In this document: piece by piece, positions 31,986 to 40,354 of the stretch
How positions within the stretch are numbered: position 1 is the first letter of the stretch
Layout: each line of letters begins with the position of its first letter
Source of the DNA: Lachnoclostridium sp. UBA3262
Lineage (GTDB): Bacteria; Bacillota; Clostridia; Lachnospirales; Lachnospiraceae
Direction of reading: 5' to 3'
Assembly: GCA_002362575.1 (NCBI GenBank)
Contig: DEUM01000041.1
Span: 1 to 51,793, forward strand
Length of the DNA stretch: 51,793 nt
Made by a program: the position numbers and the translations under genes
The notes under the pieces: generated by a model
Databases searched by the model: none
Told to the model about the DNA's origin: nothing
What the model saw: the letters and a program-made list of their open reading frames with translations, nothing else

Positions 31986-32722
31986 GCAACTACCGTTTGA
32001 AAATACAGTATGACGGAACCAGATATCATGGCTGGCAGAAGCAGAAATCCGGCTCCGATACGATACAGGGGAAAATAGAAGCCGTGCTAAGCCGGCTGTG
32101 CGGACAAGATGTGGAGGTCTGTGGTGCCGGAAGAACGGATGCCGGGGTACACGCTGAATGTCAGGTTGCAAATTTTCATATGGAAGAAGCATGGGAGCCG
32201 GCAGAGCTTTTCCGGCGGATGAATGAATATTTGCCAAATGATATACGGATAATGAAAGTGGAGCAGGCAGGCGAGCGGTTTCACAGCAGATTGAATGCGA
32301 CAGGCAAGGTATATGAATACCACCTGTTGAAAAAAGATTGTTATGATGTATTTGCCAGAAAATACAGTTGGCAGATGGACAAGTCTTTGGATATAAGCTG
32401 TATGCGCCGGGCGGCAGACATTCTTCTTGGACAGCATGATTTTAAAGGGTTTTGCACAAAGGCATCGAAAAAGAAATCGACAGTCAGAAGAATTGACGCG
32501 ATAGAAATACGGGAGACAGAAAGAGATATTTTTCTTCGTTTTACCGGAAATGGTTTTTTGTACAATATGGTTCGGATATTGACGGGAACCTTGGTAGAAA
32601 TCGGCGAGGGTGTACGTCCGGTGGAAAGTATACAGGAGATACTGGATGCTGGGGACCGGAGGCTTGCTGGCGAAACGGCGCCGGCACAGGGACTGATTCT
32701 GCGGGAAGTCCGGTATGATTAG
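31982..32722 (+). CDS. truA: tRNA pseudouridine(38-40) synthase TruA
   Basis: Modifies uridines 38-40 in the anticodon stem-loop of many tRNAs. The catalytic Asp is D53 in GAGRTDAGVHA. Other family segments are YDGTRYHGWQKQ (residues 10-21), the YEYHLLKK strand and FTGNGFLYNMVRILTGTLVEIG. Length 246 aa is standard. The TTG start at 31982 is supported by GGGGAG upstream, by the MSNYRLKIQYDGT N-terminus matching the family, and by TTGA overlap with the preceding stop. No other truA copy is in the window. Confidence 0.95.
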   Translation: MSNYRLKIQYDGTRYHGWQKQKSGSDTIQGKIEAVLSRLCGQDVEVCGAGRTDAGVHAECQVANFHMEEAWEPAELFRRMNEYLPNDIRIMKVEQAGERFHSRLNATGKVYEYHLLKKDCYDVFARKYSWQMDKSLDISCMRRAADILLGQHDFKGFCTKASKKKSTVRRIDAIEIRETERDIFLRFTGNGFLYNMVRILTGTLVEIGEGVRPVESIQEILDAGDRRLAGETAPAQGLILREVRYD

Positions 32723-32760
32723 AGTACACGGATAGCACCTTAAAACAGGGGGAAAAGATT

Positions 32761-33012
32761 ATGCGTGAAATGGAATTTAAAATGGAAAGGGAGAACCTCG
32801 TCCATGAGGGTGACGAAGTGACTGTGACCGAGGGGCTTTTGCCGAGCGCTTATTATTATACAATTATTCCTGCGGTAGCTATGTCTGGCAATTACAGTCT
32901 GCGGGAGCGTTTGAAATCCGACCACGGAATAGTAAAAGAGATTAAACATAATGAAAAAGGGTATTATGTAGTAGTAGAGTTTGATGAAGAAGATACAGAA
33001 AGGAAAGAGTGA
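32761..33012 (+). CDS. Small conserved hypothetical protein
   Basis: 83-aa acidic cytosolic protein (MREMEFKMERENLVHEGDEV...). It has no membrane segment or cysteine motif and probably a small beta-rich fold (EVTVTEGLLPSAYYYTIIPAV, GYYVVVEFDEED). I do not recognise a named family. A GGGGGA site lies about eight bases before the ATG; an internal ATG at codon 4 or 8 is possible. It is 38 bp after truA and 4 bp before the aminopeptidase gene, so it is probably translated from the same mRNA. Confidence 0.7.
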   Translation: MREMEFKMERENLVHEGDEVTVTEGLLPSAYYYTIIPAVAMSGNYSLRERLKSDHGIVKEIKHNEKGYYVVVEFDEEDTERKE

Positions 33013-33016
33013 CACG

Positions 33017-34399
33017 ATGGAACGGAAAAATGTATGGACAGACTATACAAAAAAGGAACTAAAAGACTTAGAGCGACTGAACAAAAAATACAGAGAGTTT
33101 CTGAATGAGGGAAAGACAGAGAGGGAATGTGTCAGAGTGGCAGTGAAGATGGCTGAGAAGGCAGGCTATCGGAATCTGGCGGATGTCGTAGCAGAGGGAG
33201 AGACCTTACAGGCTGGCGATAAGGTATATTCCGTCAATATGAAAAAGTCGGTAACTCTTTTTCAAATCGGAAAGCAGCCGCTGGAGCAGGGAATGGCGAT
33301 ACTCGGCGCGCACATTGATTCCCCCCGCATGGATGTGAAACAGAACCCACTCTATGAAGATACGGAGCTCGCTTATCTGGATACCCATTATTATGGAGGT
33401 ATCAAAAAATACCAGTGGGTTACGCTGCCGCTTGCCATTCATGGAGTTATTGTAAAAAGCGATGGCGAGGTGGTCGAGGTTTGTGTCGGCGAGGATGAGA
33501 AAGAGCCGGTTTTCTGTGTGACAGATTTGCTGATTCATCTGGCGCACGAGAGAATGGAGAAAAAGGCAGACAAGGTTATCGAGGGTGAAGCACTTGACAT
33601 CCTGTTTGGCAGCCGTCCGCTGAAAGGCGAGGAGAAGGATGCCGTCAGTAAAAATGTACTCTCTATTCTGAAGGAAAAATATAATGTGGAGGAGGAGGAT
33701 TTTCTTTCTGCAGAGTTAGAGATTGTCCCAGCAGGAAAAGCAAGAGAATCCGGTATTGATACAAGCATGATTATGGCGTACGGTCAGGACGACAGAGTAT
33801 GTGCCTTTACCTCTCTGGTTGCCATGCTGGAGGTCGAAAATACGGAGCATACAACCTGTTGTATGCTGGTAGATAAAGAAGAAATTGGAAGTGTCGGCGC
33901 GACCGGAATGCGCTCGAATGTATTTGAGAATACAGTTGCGGAACTGCTTGACCGACTGGGACAGTATTCGGATTTGGCACTGCGCCGTTGTCTTGCTAAT
34001 TCCAAAATGCTCTCCTCGGATGTCAGCGCCGCCTTTGATCCGACATACGCGTCGGCATATGAGAAGAAAAATGCCGCTTATTTTGGCAGGGGCATGGTAT
34101 TTAATAAATTTACCGGTTCCCGTGGAAAATCAGGAAGTAATGATGCAAATGCCGAATTTATGGCACAAATTCGTGGTATCTTAAAAGATGCCAATGTAGC
34201 GTACCAGACGGCGGAGCTTGGCAAGGTGGATATTGGCGGCGGTGGGACGATTGCTTATATCATGGCATTGTACGGAATGGATGTCATTGACTGTGGCGTT
34301 GCCGTGTTGAATATGCACGCTCCGTGGGAGGTTACGAGCAAGGCAGATATTTATGAAGCGAAAAAAGGTTACGTTGTATTTTTGGAGAAAATATTTTAG
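33017..34399 (+). CDS. M18 family aminopeptidase
   Basis: Zinc-dependent cytosolic aminopeptidase of the M18 (aspartyl aminopeptidase/LAP4) family, preferring acidic N-terminal residues where characterised. Metal-site segments are GAHIDSPRMD (H99, D101), YGQDDRVCAF (bridging Asp), DKEEIGSVGATGM (catalytic Glu pair) and the late NMHAPWEVTSKAD histidine. Length 460 aa fits the family. The ATG at 33017 follows AGGAAAGAG, which lies in the 3' end of the preceding small gene. A housekeeping peptide-recycling role is likely. Confidence 0.93.
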   Translation: MERKNVWTDYTKKELKDLERLNKKYREFLNEGKTERECVRVAVKMAEKAGYRNLADVVAEGETLQAGDKVYSVNMKKSVTLFQIGKQPLEQGMAILGAHIDSPRMDVKQNPLYEDTELAYLDTHYYGGIKKYQWVTLPLAIHGVIVKSDGEVVEVCVGEDEKEPVFCVTDLLIHLAHERMEKKADKVIEGEALDILFGSRPLKGEEKDAVSKNVLSILKEKYNVEEEDFLSAELEIVPAGKARESGIDTSMIMAYGQDDRVCAFTSLVAMLEVENTEHTTCCMLVDKEEIGSVGATGMRSNVFENTVAELLDRLGQYSDLALRRCLANSKMLSSDVSAAFDPTYASAYEKKNAAYFGRGMVFNKFTGSRGKSGSNDANAEFMAQIRGILKDANVAYQTAELGKVDIGGGGTIAYIMALYGMDVIDCGVAVLNMHAPWEVTSKADIYEAKKGYVVFLEKIF

Positions 34400-34424
34400 A
34401 AGCATATTTTAGGAGAGCATGATA

Positions 34425-35993
34425 ATGCACAAAAGCAAACGAATCATTCAAATAGGAATATTGCTGCTGGCACTGGGAGGGGTTTCCGTGCCGGCATATG
34501 CTTCCGGTGTCTCAAAAGACACCGTTTCTTTTGCCAAAATTGAAAAATGGATGCTGTCATCCTCGACAAAGAAAATTCAGTATCAGCGCGGAAAAATTTT
34601 GACAAAGAAAAATAAACGCTGGAAAAAGGCGGTGTCCCTGCCGCTTACAGCGGCTTCTGTCCCGATAGCCAAAAAGGGATGGTATACGTTCCGGATAACC
34701 GATACCTCCGGCAAGAAAAAATTGCATAAAGTAAAATTGAAGAAAAAAAATTATATGGTTACTGCCAATACGCCGGTAAAAAAGAAAGCAGGATTGTATC
34801 ACCTGATACCGAAAAGTGCAAAGACGGAGGCGGTGGAAGCTAAGAATGGGGCGCATACGGAAGGTTCCGGCATAGCAGTAGACACAACAGAAACAGCCGC
34901 CTTTCGTGTGTGGCAGATAGAACCCGCAGGGGGGAAAAGATTCCGGTTGAAAAACGTCAACAGCGGTTTGTATCTAGGCGTCAGTGATAGCGGGAAAAAA
35001 GCAGGAACCAAGATGATACAGAAAGTATTTTCTGCCACCGATGCAGGTATTTTATTTGAAGCGGCGCGTGCAGATGGCTCTTACTATTACATAAAATGTC
35101 TCGGCAGCGGACGATATCTTCACACGAAGGGGAGTACAATAGACTGCAGGAAAAGAAAGAATAATAAAGCATGGAAGTATAAAATAAAGAAGGCACAAAA
35201 ACCGATTTCTAAAATGAGTGTGTACGGCTATACTTATCCGACCTCTGTACTCTTTGGGACTCCCTTTGTGCTGAGAGGAACCGTTGCCTCGGATTACACA
35301 ATGACAGCACTGACCGCTTCTGTCGTGGACAGTAAAGGAAAAACCGTATTACAAAAAACGGTAAATCCGAATGGGTGTTATTATGACCTAAAAGGAGTAG
35401 ATGCGGCAATGACATTCGGGAAGCTGGCAGCAGGCAGTTACTATTACCGTGTGCAGGCAAAAGATACATGCGGCACGGTAATTACTGTTATAAACCGTGG
35501 TTTTAATGTCTATGTACCCGCAATCACAAACGGAAAACGCCTTTCCTATAATGCCGCTCTGATAAACAAAATTGGTCATCAGTCTACCGGTTCGGATTTG
35601 GAGAAAAAGGCGTGTGCCTCGTATGCTTTGGCGTACTGTAATTCGATACTTCATGGGACGGCTCCAAGCCCACACAGTTATTGGATGAGTTCTACAACAG
35701 TAGACTGCATGTGGAGCAAGGGGGACTATACGACGTATGCCTATGCGTCGGAGAGTGCCGTGTTACAGGCGGCTTATGCACAGATAAATGCCGGAAAACC
35801 GTGTATTCTTCATGTGACAGGCAACACAAGCCAGCACTGGGTAACGATAATCGGTTATCAGAATGTCAAATCTATTTATTCCCTGAGTGCGGCAAATTTT
35901 ATCGCTATTGATCCGTGGGATGGTGCCGTTATCACTGTCTCTGACAAGTATAAAGTGAAAAATACATACCGGCTGGGGTATAAAGCGTCGTAA
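34425..35993 (+). CDS. Secreted C39-like cysteine protease with ricin-type and lysine-rich domains
   Basis: 522-aa exported protein. The signal peptide ends near residue 28 (PAYA). Residues ~30-125 are very basic (KILTKKNKRWKKAV, KVKLKKKNYMV). Residues ~140-265 resemble a ricin/CBM13-like trefoil unit (FRLKNVNSGLYLGVSD, YIKCLGSGRYLHTKG). A beta-sandwich follows to about 370. The C-terminal ~140 residues resemble C39-type papain-fold peptidases, with candidate triad Cys397 (KACASYALAY), His471 (SQHWVTIIGY) and Asp496 (AIDPWDG). It probably acts at the cell surface on peptides or wall material; substrate unknown. The ATG at 34425 fits AGGAGAG better than one two codons upstream. Confidence 0.78.
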   Translation: MHKSKRIIQIGILLLALGGVSVPAYASGVSKDTVSFAKIEKWMLSSSTKKIQYQRGKILTKKNKRWKKAVSLPLTAASVPIAKKGWYTFRITDTSGKKKLHKVKLKKKNYMVTANTPVKKKAGLYHLIPKSAKTEAVEAKNGAHTEGSGIAVDTTETAAFRVWQIEPAGGKRFRLKNVNSGLYLGVSDSGKKAGTKMIQKVFSATDAGILFEAARADGSYYYIKCLGSGRYLHTKGSTIDCRKRKNNKAWKYKIKKAQKPISKMSVYGYTYPTSVLFGTPFVLRGTVASDYTMTALTASVVDSKGKTVLQKTVNPNGCYYDLKGVDAAMTFGKLAAGSYYYRVQAKDTCGTVITVINRGFNVYVPAITNGKRLSYNAALINKIGHQSTGSDLEKKACASYALAYCNSILHGTAPSPHSYWMSSTTVDCMWSKGDYTTYAYASESAVLQAAYAQINAGKPCILHVTGNTSQHWVTIIGYQNVKSIYSLSAANFIAIDPWDGAVITVSDKYKVKNTYRLGYKAS

Positions 35994-36108
35994 ATCCGTC
36001 TGAACAGCAATAGACAGTGGGCAGCTCCTGATTTATAATATTAAGTAGATATAGACAGTCCGGTTTATCGTTGATTTTACAAGGTTTTAGAATTATAGGA
36101 AAAAGTTG

Positions 36109-36157
36109 TTGACAATCCGGACAGTATAGTATACTATAAATACAGAACATTCGTTCG
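36109..36157 (+). promoter_or_regulatory. recA promoter with SOS (LexA) box
   Basis: TTGACA at 36109-36114 is followed by an A/T-rich -10 region near 36130-36137 (TACTAT at 17-bp spacing, or TATACT at 15). At 36144-36157 the sequence AGAACATTCGTTCG matches the Gram-positive LexA box CGAAC-N4-GTTCG in all but the first base. The box sits just past the -10, so LexA would block transcription until DNA damage. The rest of 35994-36182 shows no gene. Confidence 0.85.
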
Positions 36158-36182
36158 GACATGAAATCAGGAGGATGGTTAG

Positions 36183-37247
36183 ATGGAAAAGGATGCAAAT
36201 AAATTAAAGGCACTGGAGTCTGCGATTGCGCAGATTGAAAAGGCATATGGGCAGGGCTCGATTATGAAGCTGGGAGACACCACTCATATGAAAGTGGAGA
36301 CGATACCGACCGGCTCCCTTAGTCTGGATTTGGCGCTTGGCGTGGGCGGTATTCCGAAAGGACGTATTGTAGAGGTATACGGCCCGGAATCAAGCGGTAA
36401 GACGACCGTTGCCCTGCACATGGTCGCAGAAGTGCAGAAGCAGGGGGGAATCGCTGGATTTATTGATGCGGAGCACGCGCTTGATCCGGTGTATGCAAAA
36501 AGTATCGGCGTAAATATTGATGAATTGTACATTTCCCAGCCGGACAGCGGTGAGCAGGCGATGGAGATTACCGAGACGATGGTGCGTTCCGGCGCTGTTG
36601 ATATCGTTATCGTTGACTCTGTGGCGGCTCTGGTGCCAAAGGCGGAGATTGACGGAGATATGGGAGATTCCCACGTCGGCTTACAGGCAAGGCTGATGAG
36701 TCAGGCGCTTCGCAAGCTGACCAGTGTAATCAATAAGTCAAACTGCACGGTTATCTTTATTAACCAGCTGCGTGAAAAGATTGGTGTTATGTTTGGAAAC
36801 CCAGAGACGACGACCGGTGGACGTGCGTTAAAATTTTATGCTTCTGTCCGTCTGGATGTGAGGAGAATCGAGACTTTACAGCAGGCAGGCGAAAAGATAG
36901 GAAACCGTGTGCGGGTAAAGGTAGTAAAAAACAAGGTTGCCCCGCCGTTTCAGGAGGCAGAGTTCGATATTATGTTTGGCAAGGGAATATCCCGTGAGGG
37001 GGATGTCCTTGATTTGGCGGCAAAGAATGATATTATCGTAAAGAGCGGCGCATGGTATTCTTATAAGGGAGAACGTATCGGACAGGGGCGCGAGAATGCG
37101 AAAAAGTATCTGGCGGACAGACCGGAAATTTTTGAGGAAGTAGATTTGGCAGTTCGTGAAAAATGTATGCCGCATGCAGAGGATCCAGACGAAATTGATG
37201 AACCGAAAGCGAAAGCCTCTGCAAAAGGTGCAAAGAAAATGGAGTAA
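36183..37247 (+). CDS. recA: Recombinase RecA
   Basis: DNA strand-exchange recombinase and LexA co-protease. Walker A GPESSGKT is at residues 67-74. VIVDSVAALVPKAEIDGDMGD and INQLREKIGVMFGNPETTTGG are the classic RecA signatures. Length 354 aa is normal with a Lys/Ala-rich tail. The ATG follows AGGAGG at eight bases. It is preceded by a LexA box and followed two bases after the stop by recX, the usual Bacillota pairing. Confidence 0.98.
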   Translation: MEKDANKLKALESAIAQIEKAYGQGSIMKLGDTTHMKVETIPTGSLSLDLALGVGGIPKGRIVEVYGPESSGKTTVALHMVAEVQKQGGIAGFIDAEHALDPVYAKSIGVNIDELYISQPDSGEQAMEITETMVRSGAVDIVIVDSVAALVPKAEIDGDMGDSHVGLQARLMSQALRKLTSVINKSNCTVIFINQLREKIGVMFGNPETTTGGRALKFYASVRLDVRRIETLQQAGEKIGNRVRVKVVKNKVAPPFQEAEFDIMFGKGISREGDVLDLAAKNDIIVKSGAWYSYKGERIGQGRENAKKYLADRPEIFEEVDLAVREKCMPHAEDPDEIDEPKAKASAKGAKKME

Positions 37248-37249
37248 TC

Positions 37250-37753
37250 ATGTGCAAAAAGGACGAGGGAAAAGAGAAGGATTTGCTGAAACCAAAGCCA
37301 TCGGATGAGGAAAAGAAGGCGGCAGAGAAGGCGATGAATCTTCTTTTACAGCAGGACCGGACAAAAAAAGAATTGCAGGATAGGTTGTACCGTGCCGGTT
37401 TCTCTGAAAAAGCAGCCACGTATGCCATGAACTATGTTATGAGTTTTGGCTACATTGATGATTTGCGGTACGCTTCCAATTATATATCGTTTCTCAGTGG
37501 AAACCGTAGCCGTAAAGAGCTTCGTTATAAACTGATGAACAAAGGGGTGCCTCCGGAGGTGATTGCGGAGGCCTTCTTAGAATACGAGGATGAGACAGAA
37601 CAGGAGGCGCTCCGCTATATGCTTCGCAAGCGGTTGAAGGGGAGAAGGCTGTCAGATATGGATTATCAGGAGAAAAATAAGATTGTCGCATATCTCGGGC
37701 GAAAGGGGTTTTCGCTGCCTGCCATACGTTCTGTGATAAAGGAGGAGGAATGA
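37250..37753 (+). CDS. recX: Regulatory protein RecX
   Basis: Inhibitor/modulator of RecA filaments. The 167-aa protein consists of repeated three-helix units typical of RecX: LLLQQDRTKKELQDRLYRAGF, FGYIDDLRYASNYI and the RSRKELRYKLMNKGV segment. It starts two bases after the recA stop and uses a GGAG in the recA 3' end, so it is cotranscribed and under the same SOS box. It ends a block of typical core sequence; the next genes are more A+T-rich. Confidence 0.93.
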   Translation: MCKKDEGKEKDLLKPKPSDEEKKAAEKAMNLLLQQDRTKKELQDRLYRAGFSEKAATYAMNYVMSFGYIDDLRYASNYISFLSGNRSRKELRYKLMNKGVPPEVIAEAFLEYEDETEQEALRYMLRKRLKGRRLSDMDYQEKNKIVAYLGRKGFSLPAIRSVIKEEE

Positions 37754-38062
37754 ATGAAAATAATTACAATATGTGGAAGCTTTAAGTTTGTAAAGGAAAT
37801 GAAAGAAATAGCAGAAAAAGTGGAATTATCGGGAAACCCTGTTCTGACGCCTATTTATCCAACAAGACCGGATAAAGATTCCTATACAGAAGACGAAATT
37901 TTGATGTTTAATTCAATGCATAGGGAAAAAATAAAATTATCGGATGCCATTTTAGTTGTCAATATAGATAATTATATAGGAAGCAGTACAGAAGGCGAAA
38001 TAGAATTTGCGCAGTCATTAAATAAGGAAGTAATTTATTATATGGATGTGAAAGAAGGATAA
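37754..38062 (+). CDS. Nucleoside 2-deoxyribosyltransferase-fold protein
   Basis: 102-aa protein of the nucleoside 2-deoxyribosyltransferase-like Rossmann fold. The N-terminal MKIITICGSFKF loop and DAILVVNIDNYIGSSTEGEIEFA (residues ~64-86), with the acidic EGE that corresponds to the catalytic region, support this. Small members of this fold are common in phage and accessory DNA and may cleave nucleotide N-glycosidic bonds; the substrate here is unknown. The ATG is immediately after the recX stop with GGAGGAGG upstream. Base composition is lower in G+C than recA/recX, marking the start of the accessory pocket. Confidence 0.8.
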   Translation: MKIITICGSFKFVKEMKEIAEKVELSGNPVLTPIYPTRPDKDSYTEDEILMFNSMHREKIKLSDAILVVNIDNYIGSSTEGEIEFAQSLNKEVIYYMDVKEG

Positions 38063-38089
38063 ATTATCCTTTATAAGGAGGTGGCTGAT

Positions 38090-38569
38090 ATGGCTAAAGA
38101 GGATAAGAAAGATTTTAATGCTATGTTGCATGACAGTAAGGATATGCCAAAGTTTCAGATAATTACAGACCGGAAAAGCATTGAGAAATATGGTGGAAGT
38201 AAAATGTACTTCGCACCGCCAATCGACTATGACAAAGTAATGAGACAAGTTCCTCACGGGAAAGTGATTACGGTTGGAAAAATCCGGGAATATTTTGCAA
38301 AAACGAGTGGTGCTGATTTTACAGAGCCGATTACGGCAGGAATTTTTGTTTCCATCGCAGCGTGGGCAAGTTATCAACGCTCTAACGATGAAACGCCTTA
38401 CTGGAGAACGCTGAAAGCCAAGGGGGAGTTAAATGCTAAATATCCCGGTGGTGTTGAAGCACAGAAAGAAAAATTGGAAGCAGAGGGACACGTAATTATT
38501 CAAAAGGGACGTAAGAACATAAGGTACTATGTGAAAGACTATGAAAAATTTCTTTTTGATTTGAGGTAA
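38090..38569 (+). CDS. Alkyltransferase-like (MGMT-fold) DNA-binding protein
   Basis: 159-aa protein whose middle part (VPHGKVITVGKIREYFAKTS, then TPYWRTLKAKGELN-AKYPGG) matches the helix-turn-helix/active-site region of O6-methylguanine-DNA methyltransferases. The catalytic PCHR cysteine is absent: residues 103-106 read PYWR. That is the hallmark of alkyltransferase-like (ATL) proteins, which bind alkylated bases and recruit nucleotide excision repair instead of repairing directly. An N-terminal ~45-residue extension is unassigned. The ATG at 38090 follows AAGGAGG. It lies between recX and phage-like genes; uvrC is elsewhere in the window. Confidence 0.75.
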   Translation: MAKEDKKDFNAMLHDSKDMPKFQIITDRKSIEKYGGSKMYFAPPIDYDKVMRQVPHGKVITVGKIREYFAKTSGADFTEPITAGIFVSIAAWASYQRSNDETPYWRTLKAKGELNAKYPGGVEAQKEKLEAEGHVIIQKGRKNIRYYVKDYEKFLFDLR

Positions 38570-38630
38570 GCAGAATTTATTAAACTATATAGCTTCAAGA
38601 TATCATGAAATTCCGTAGGAGAAGTTACAA

Positions 38631-39155
38631 TTGGATAAAAAAGTTGACATTATAAAAGATATTAACGGTAATAGAATAGTAGTTATTAACGATTTACGTT
38701 TTAAGGGAAGGAGGAGTGTGAATTGGTGTATTGTTGAAGAATGTTTGAAGAAATATATCGGAGAGTGTACAGAAATTGTCGAAACATCGGATAAAGTATA
38801 TATAGGCACGGATTTTCCAGATGAGTTTGCACATTCTAAAGATACAAAAGCGCTAAGGGGAGCAAATTTGTATGCAAAAGCAAATTCTTCAAGCATAATA
38901 AAAGAAATGATTGAAATTGCTACAAATAAAACCTTTGCTGACAATTATGCACAAAAACATAATGTTGATGCAAGATTTGGCTGGTATCGTTATGATACAC
39001 GTTTCGCAATACCTATTTATAATGACGAGTGCAATTTAGTCAGGTATAATGTGTTTATGGCAAGAATATTGTTGCGTCATGCACAAGATGGAAAATTGTA
39101 TCTGTATGATGTTTTGAGGACAAAAAAAGAAACGAGCAAGCCGCTTGAGCAATAG
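38631..39155 (+). CDS. Orphan phage/ICE-type nuclease-like domain protein (PBECR-like)
   Basis: 174-aa protein. The C-terminal ~110 residues (from YIGTDFPDEFAHSKDTKALRG through ARFGWYRYDTRFAIPIYN to HAQDGKLYLYDVLRTKKETS) resemble the barnase/EndoU/ColicinE5-RelE-like nuclease domains found at the ends of phage polyvalent and MuF-type proteins. The N-terminal 55 residues (DIIKDINGNRIVVINDLRF...) often precede this domain in such proteins. Here it stands alone, with no immunity gene obvious next to it. The TTG start follows AGGAGAAG. It is A+T-rich compared with core genes. I recall the family from mobile elements; the catalytic residues cannot be confirmed here. Confidence 0.6.
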   Translation: MDKKVDIIKDINGNRIVVINDLRFKGRRSVNWCIVEECLKKYIGECTEIVETSDKVYIGTDFPDEFAHSKDTKALRGANLYAKANSSSIIKEMIEIATNKTFADNYAQKHNVDARFGWYRYDTRFAIPIYNDECNLVRYNVFMARILLRHAQDGKLYLYDVLRTKKETSKPLEQ

Positions 39156-39263
39156 CTGTACGGTCGTAAAACTCATTTCTTTATTATTAGTTTAATTGTA
39201 TTTGAGAACTTTGTCAAGTGTAACCGCAAAAAAGATAGCGTAATTTTACGGAGGTATATAGAA

Positions 39264-39623
39264 ATGATAGAACGATATGAAGTAAATGAGGAATGGGCGC
39301 ATACCGGCATAATCAAGGCAGGTGATTTCTGTTTTTTGAGCTATTGTGTTGGAAATGTAGGAGGAACCATTGAGCAGCAGATTAACGGTGCATTTGATGA
39401 AATGGAAAAGAGATTGGCAAAAATAGGTCTTACGCTGGAACATGTTGTACAAATGGACTGTTTATTTCGGGATGTGTGGAACATTCCTGTTATGGAAAAA
39501 GTAATAAAAGAAAGATTTAATGGGAAATATCCTGTCCGCAAATCTATTCAAACCAATTTTGCTCACACAGGTGGGGAAAGTGGTTTGTTATTCCAAGCAG
39601 ACGCAGTGGCTTATTGCGGATAA
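39264..39623 (+). CDS. ridA: RidA/YjgF family enamine/imine deaminase
   Basis: 119-aa RidA-family protein. RidA hydrolyses reactive enamine/imine intermediates (2-aminoacrylate) released by PLP enzymes. The family pattern is visible in GDFCFLSYCVGNVGGTIEQQ, the GLTLEHVVQMDCLFRD strand and the PVRKSIQTN loop carrying the conserved Arg. The end is LLFQADAVAYCG. The start has GGAGG nine bases upstream. The final 30 coding bases plus the stop recur at 40872-40904, which suggests that an element inserted at this gene's 3' end. The gene itself is intact. Confidence 0.88.
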   Translation: MIERYEVNEEWAHTGIIKAGDFCFLSYCVGNVGGTIEQQINGAFDEMEKRLAKIGLTLEHVVQMDCLFRDVWNIPVMEKVIKERFNGKYPVRKSIQTNFAHTGGESGLLFQADAVAYCG

Positions 39624-39626
39624 CAT
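39594..39626 (+). repeat. Left copy of 33-bp direct repeat (ridA 3' end)
   Basis: CAAGCAGACGCAGTGGCTTA... through the ridA stop and CAT. It differs at one position from 40872-40904, a synonymous GAC/GAT change. It could be the left attachment site of a 1.25-kb insertion. Confidence 0.75.
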
Positions 39627-39658
39627 TTACTTGAACAAATTATTTTATGCATATTAGA

Positions 39659-39687
39659 TTGAACCAAGGGGATAATTATGGTATAAT
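39659..39687 (+). promoter_or_regulatory. Promoter of the toxin-antitoxin operon
   Basis: TTGAAC (39659-39664), 17-bp spacer, perfect TATAAT (39682-39687), 29 bp before the antitoxin start. Antitoxins of this type usually repress their own promoter. Confidence 0.75.
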
Positions 39688-39716
39688 TTAGCCATATTAG
39701 AGAGGAGGTGTATAAG

Positions 39717-39977
39717 ATGCCACAAATTATTCCTATTAAAGATTTAAAAAATACTTCGGAGATTTCTGATATGTGTCATAAGTCAAAAGAACCTATTTAT
39801 ATCACAAAGAATGGATATGGGGATATGGTTATTATGAGTATGGAGATTTATGAAAGTGCTATGCGTCGGCTTTCAGTATATAGAGATGTTGAACTGTCAG
39901 AACAACAGCTAGAAAACGGACAGGTCAGGGATGCCAGAACAGCTTTGGCAGATATGAGGACAAAATATGGCTTATAA
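39717..39977 (+). CDS. Phd/YefM-type antitoxin
   Basis: 86-aa antitoxin of a type II system. MPQIIPIKDLKNTSEISDMC and PIYITKNGYGDMVIMSMEIYE match the DNA-binding fold of Phd/YefM antitoxins. The C-terminal region (LSEQQLENGQVRDARTALADM) is the toxin-wrapping helix. I chose the ATG at 39717 with GAGGAGG nine bases upstream; a GTG three codons earlier overlaps that site. The stop lies 11 bp inside the toxin gene, as is common in such pairs. It lies within the direct-repeat-bounded segment. Confidence 0.87.
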   Translation: MPQIIPIKDLKNTSEISDMCHKSKEPIYITKNGYGDMVIMSMEIYESAMRRLSVYRDVELSEQQLENGQVRDARTALADMRTKYGL

Positions 39978-40278
39978 ATTGATTATTACAAAGCATGCTG
40001 ATGAATTGCTAGATAATATTCTGCATTACTTAATTTATCAGTTAGCAAATGAACAGGCAGCGGTACATTTCTTAGACGAAATAAAGAACATATATGACCG
40101 TCTAGAAGAAAATCCTTTGCAGTTTCCAGTTAGTGAGGATACATATTTGGCAAACAAAGGATATCGTGAGGCTCTTATTGGCCAGATGAATTATATAATA
40201 GTATTTAGCGTTGGAGCGGATGTTGTGAATATAGTCGGAATATTTCATCAATTGGAAAATTACCAGAAGAAATTGTGA
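39967..40278 (+). CDS. RelE/ParE family toxin
   Basis: 103-aa basic-type toxin. MAYKLIITKHADELLDNILHYL starts the RelE/ParE fold, and LEENPLQFPVSED, GYREALIGQMNYIIVFSV and VNIVGIFHQLENY follow in the usual order. ParE-like members poison gyrase and RelE-like members cut mRNA on ribosomes. The spacing HADELLDNILHYLIYQL and the lack of clear RelE catalytic residues lean towards ParE, but this is not certain. It overlaps the antitoxin by 11 bp and shares its promoter. Confidence 0.87.
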   Translation: MAYKLIITKHADELLDNILHYLIYQLANEQAAVHFLDEIKNIYDRLEENPLQFPVSEDTYLANKGYREALIGQMNYIIVFSVGADVVNIVGIFHQLENYQKKL

Positions 40279-40354
40279 ATGAAAGAATGTTTCCTTTAAA
40301 AGGTGATAAATAGAGTATGCGGATTGAAAAAATAGATTTTATAGAGGTGCCACA

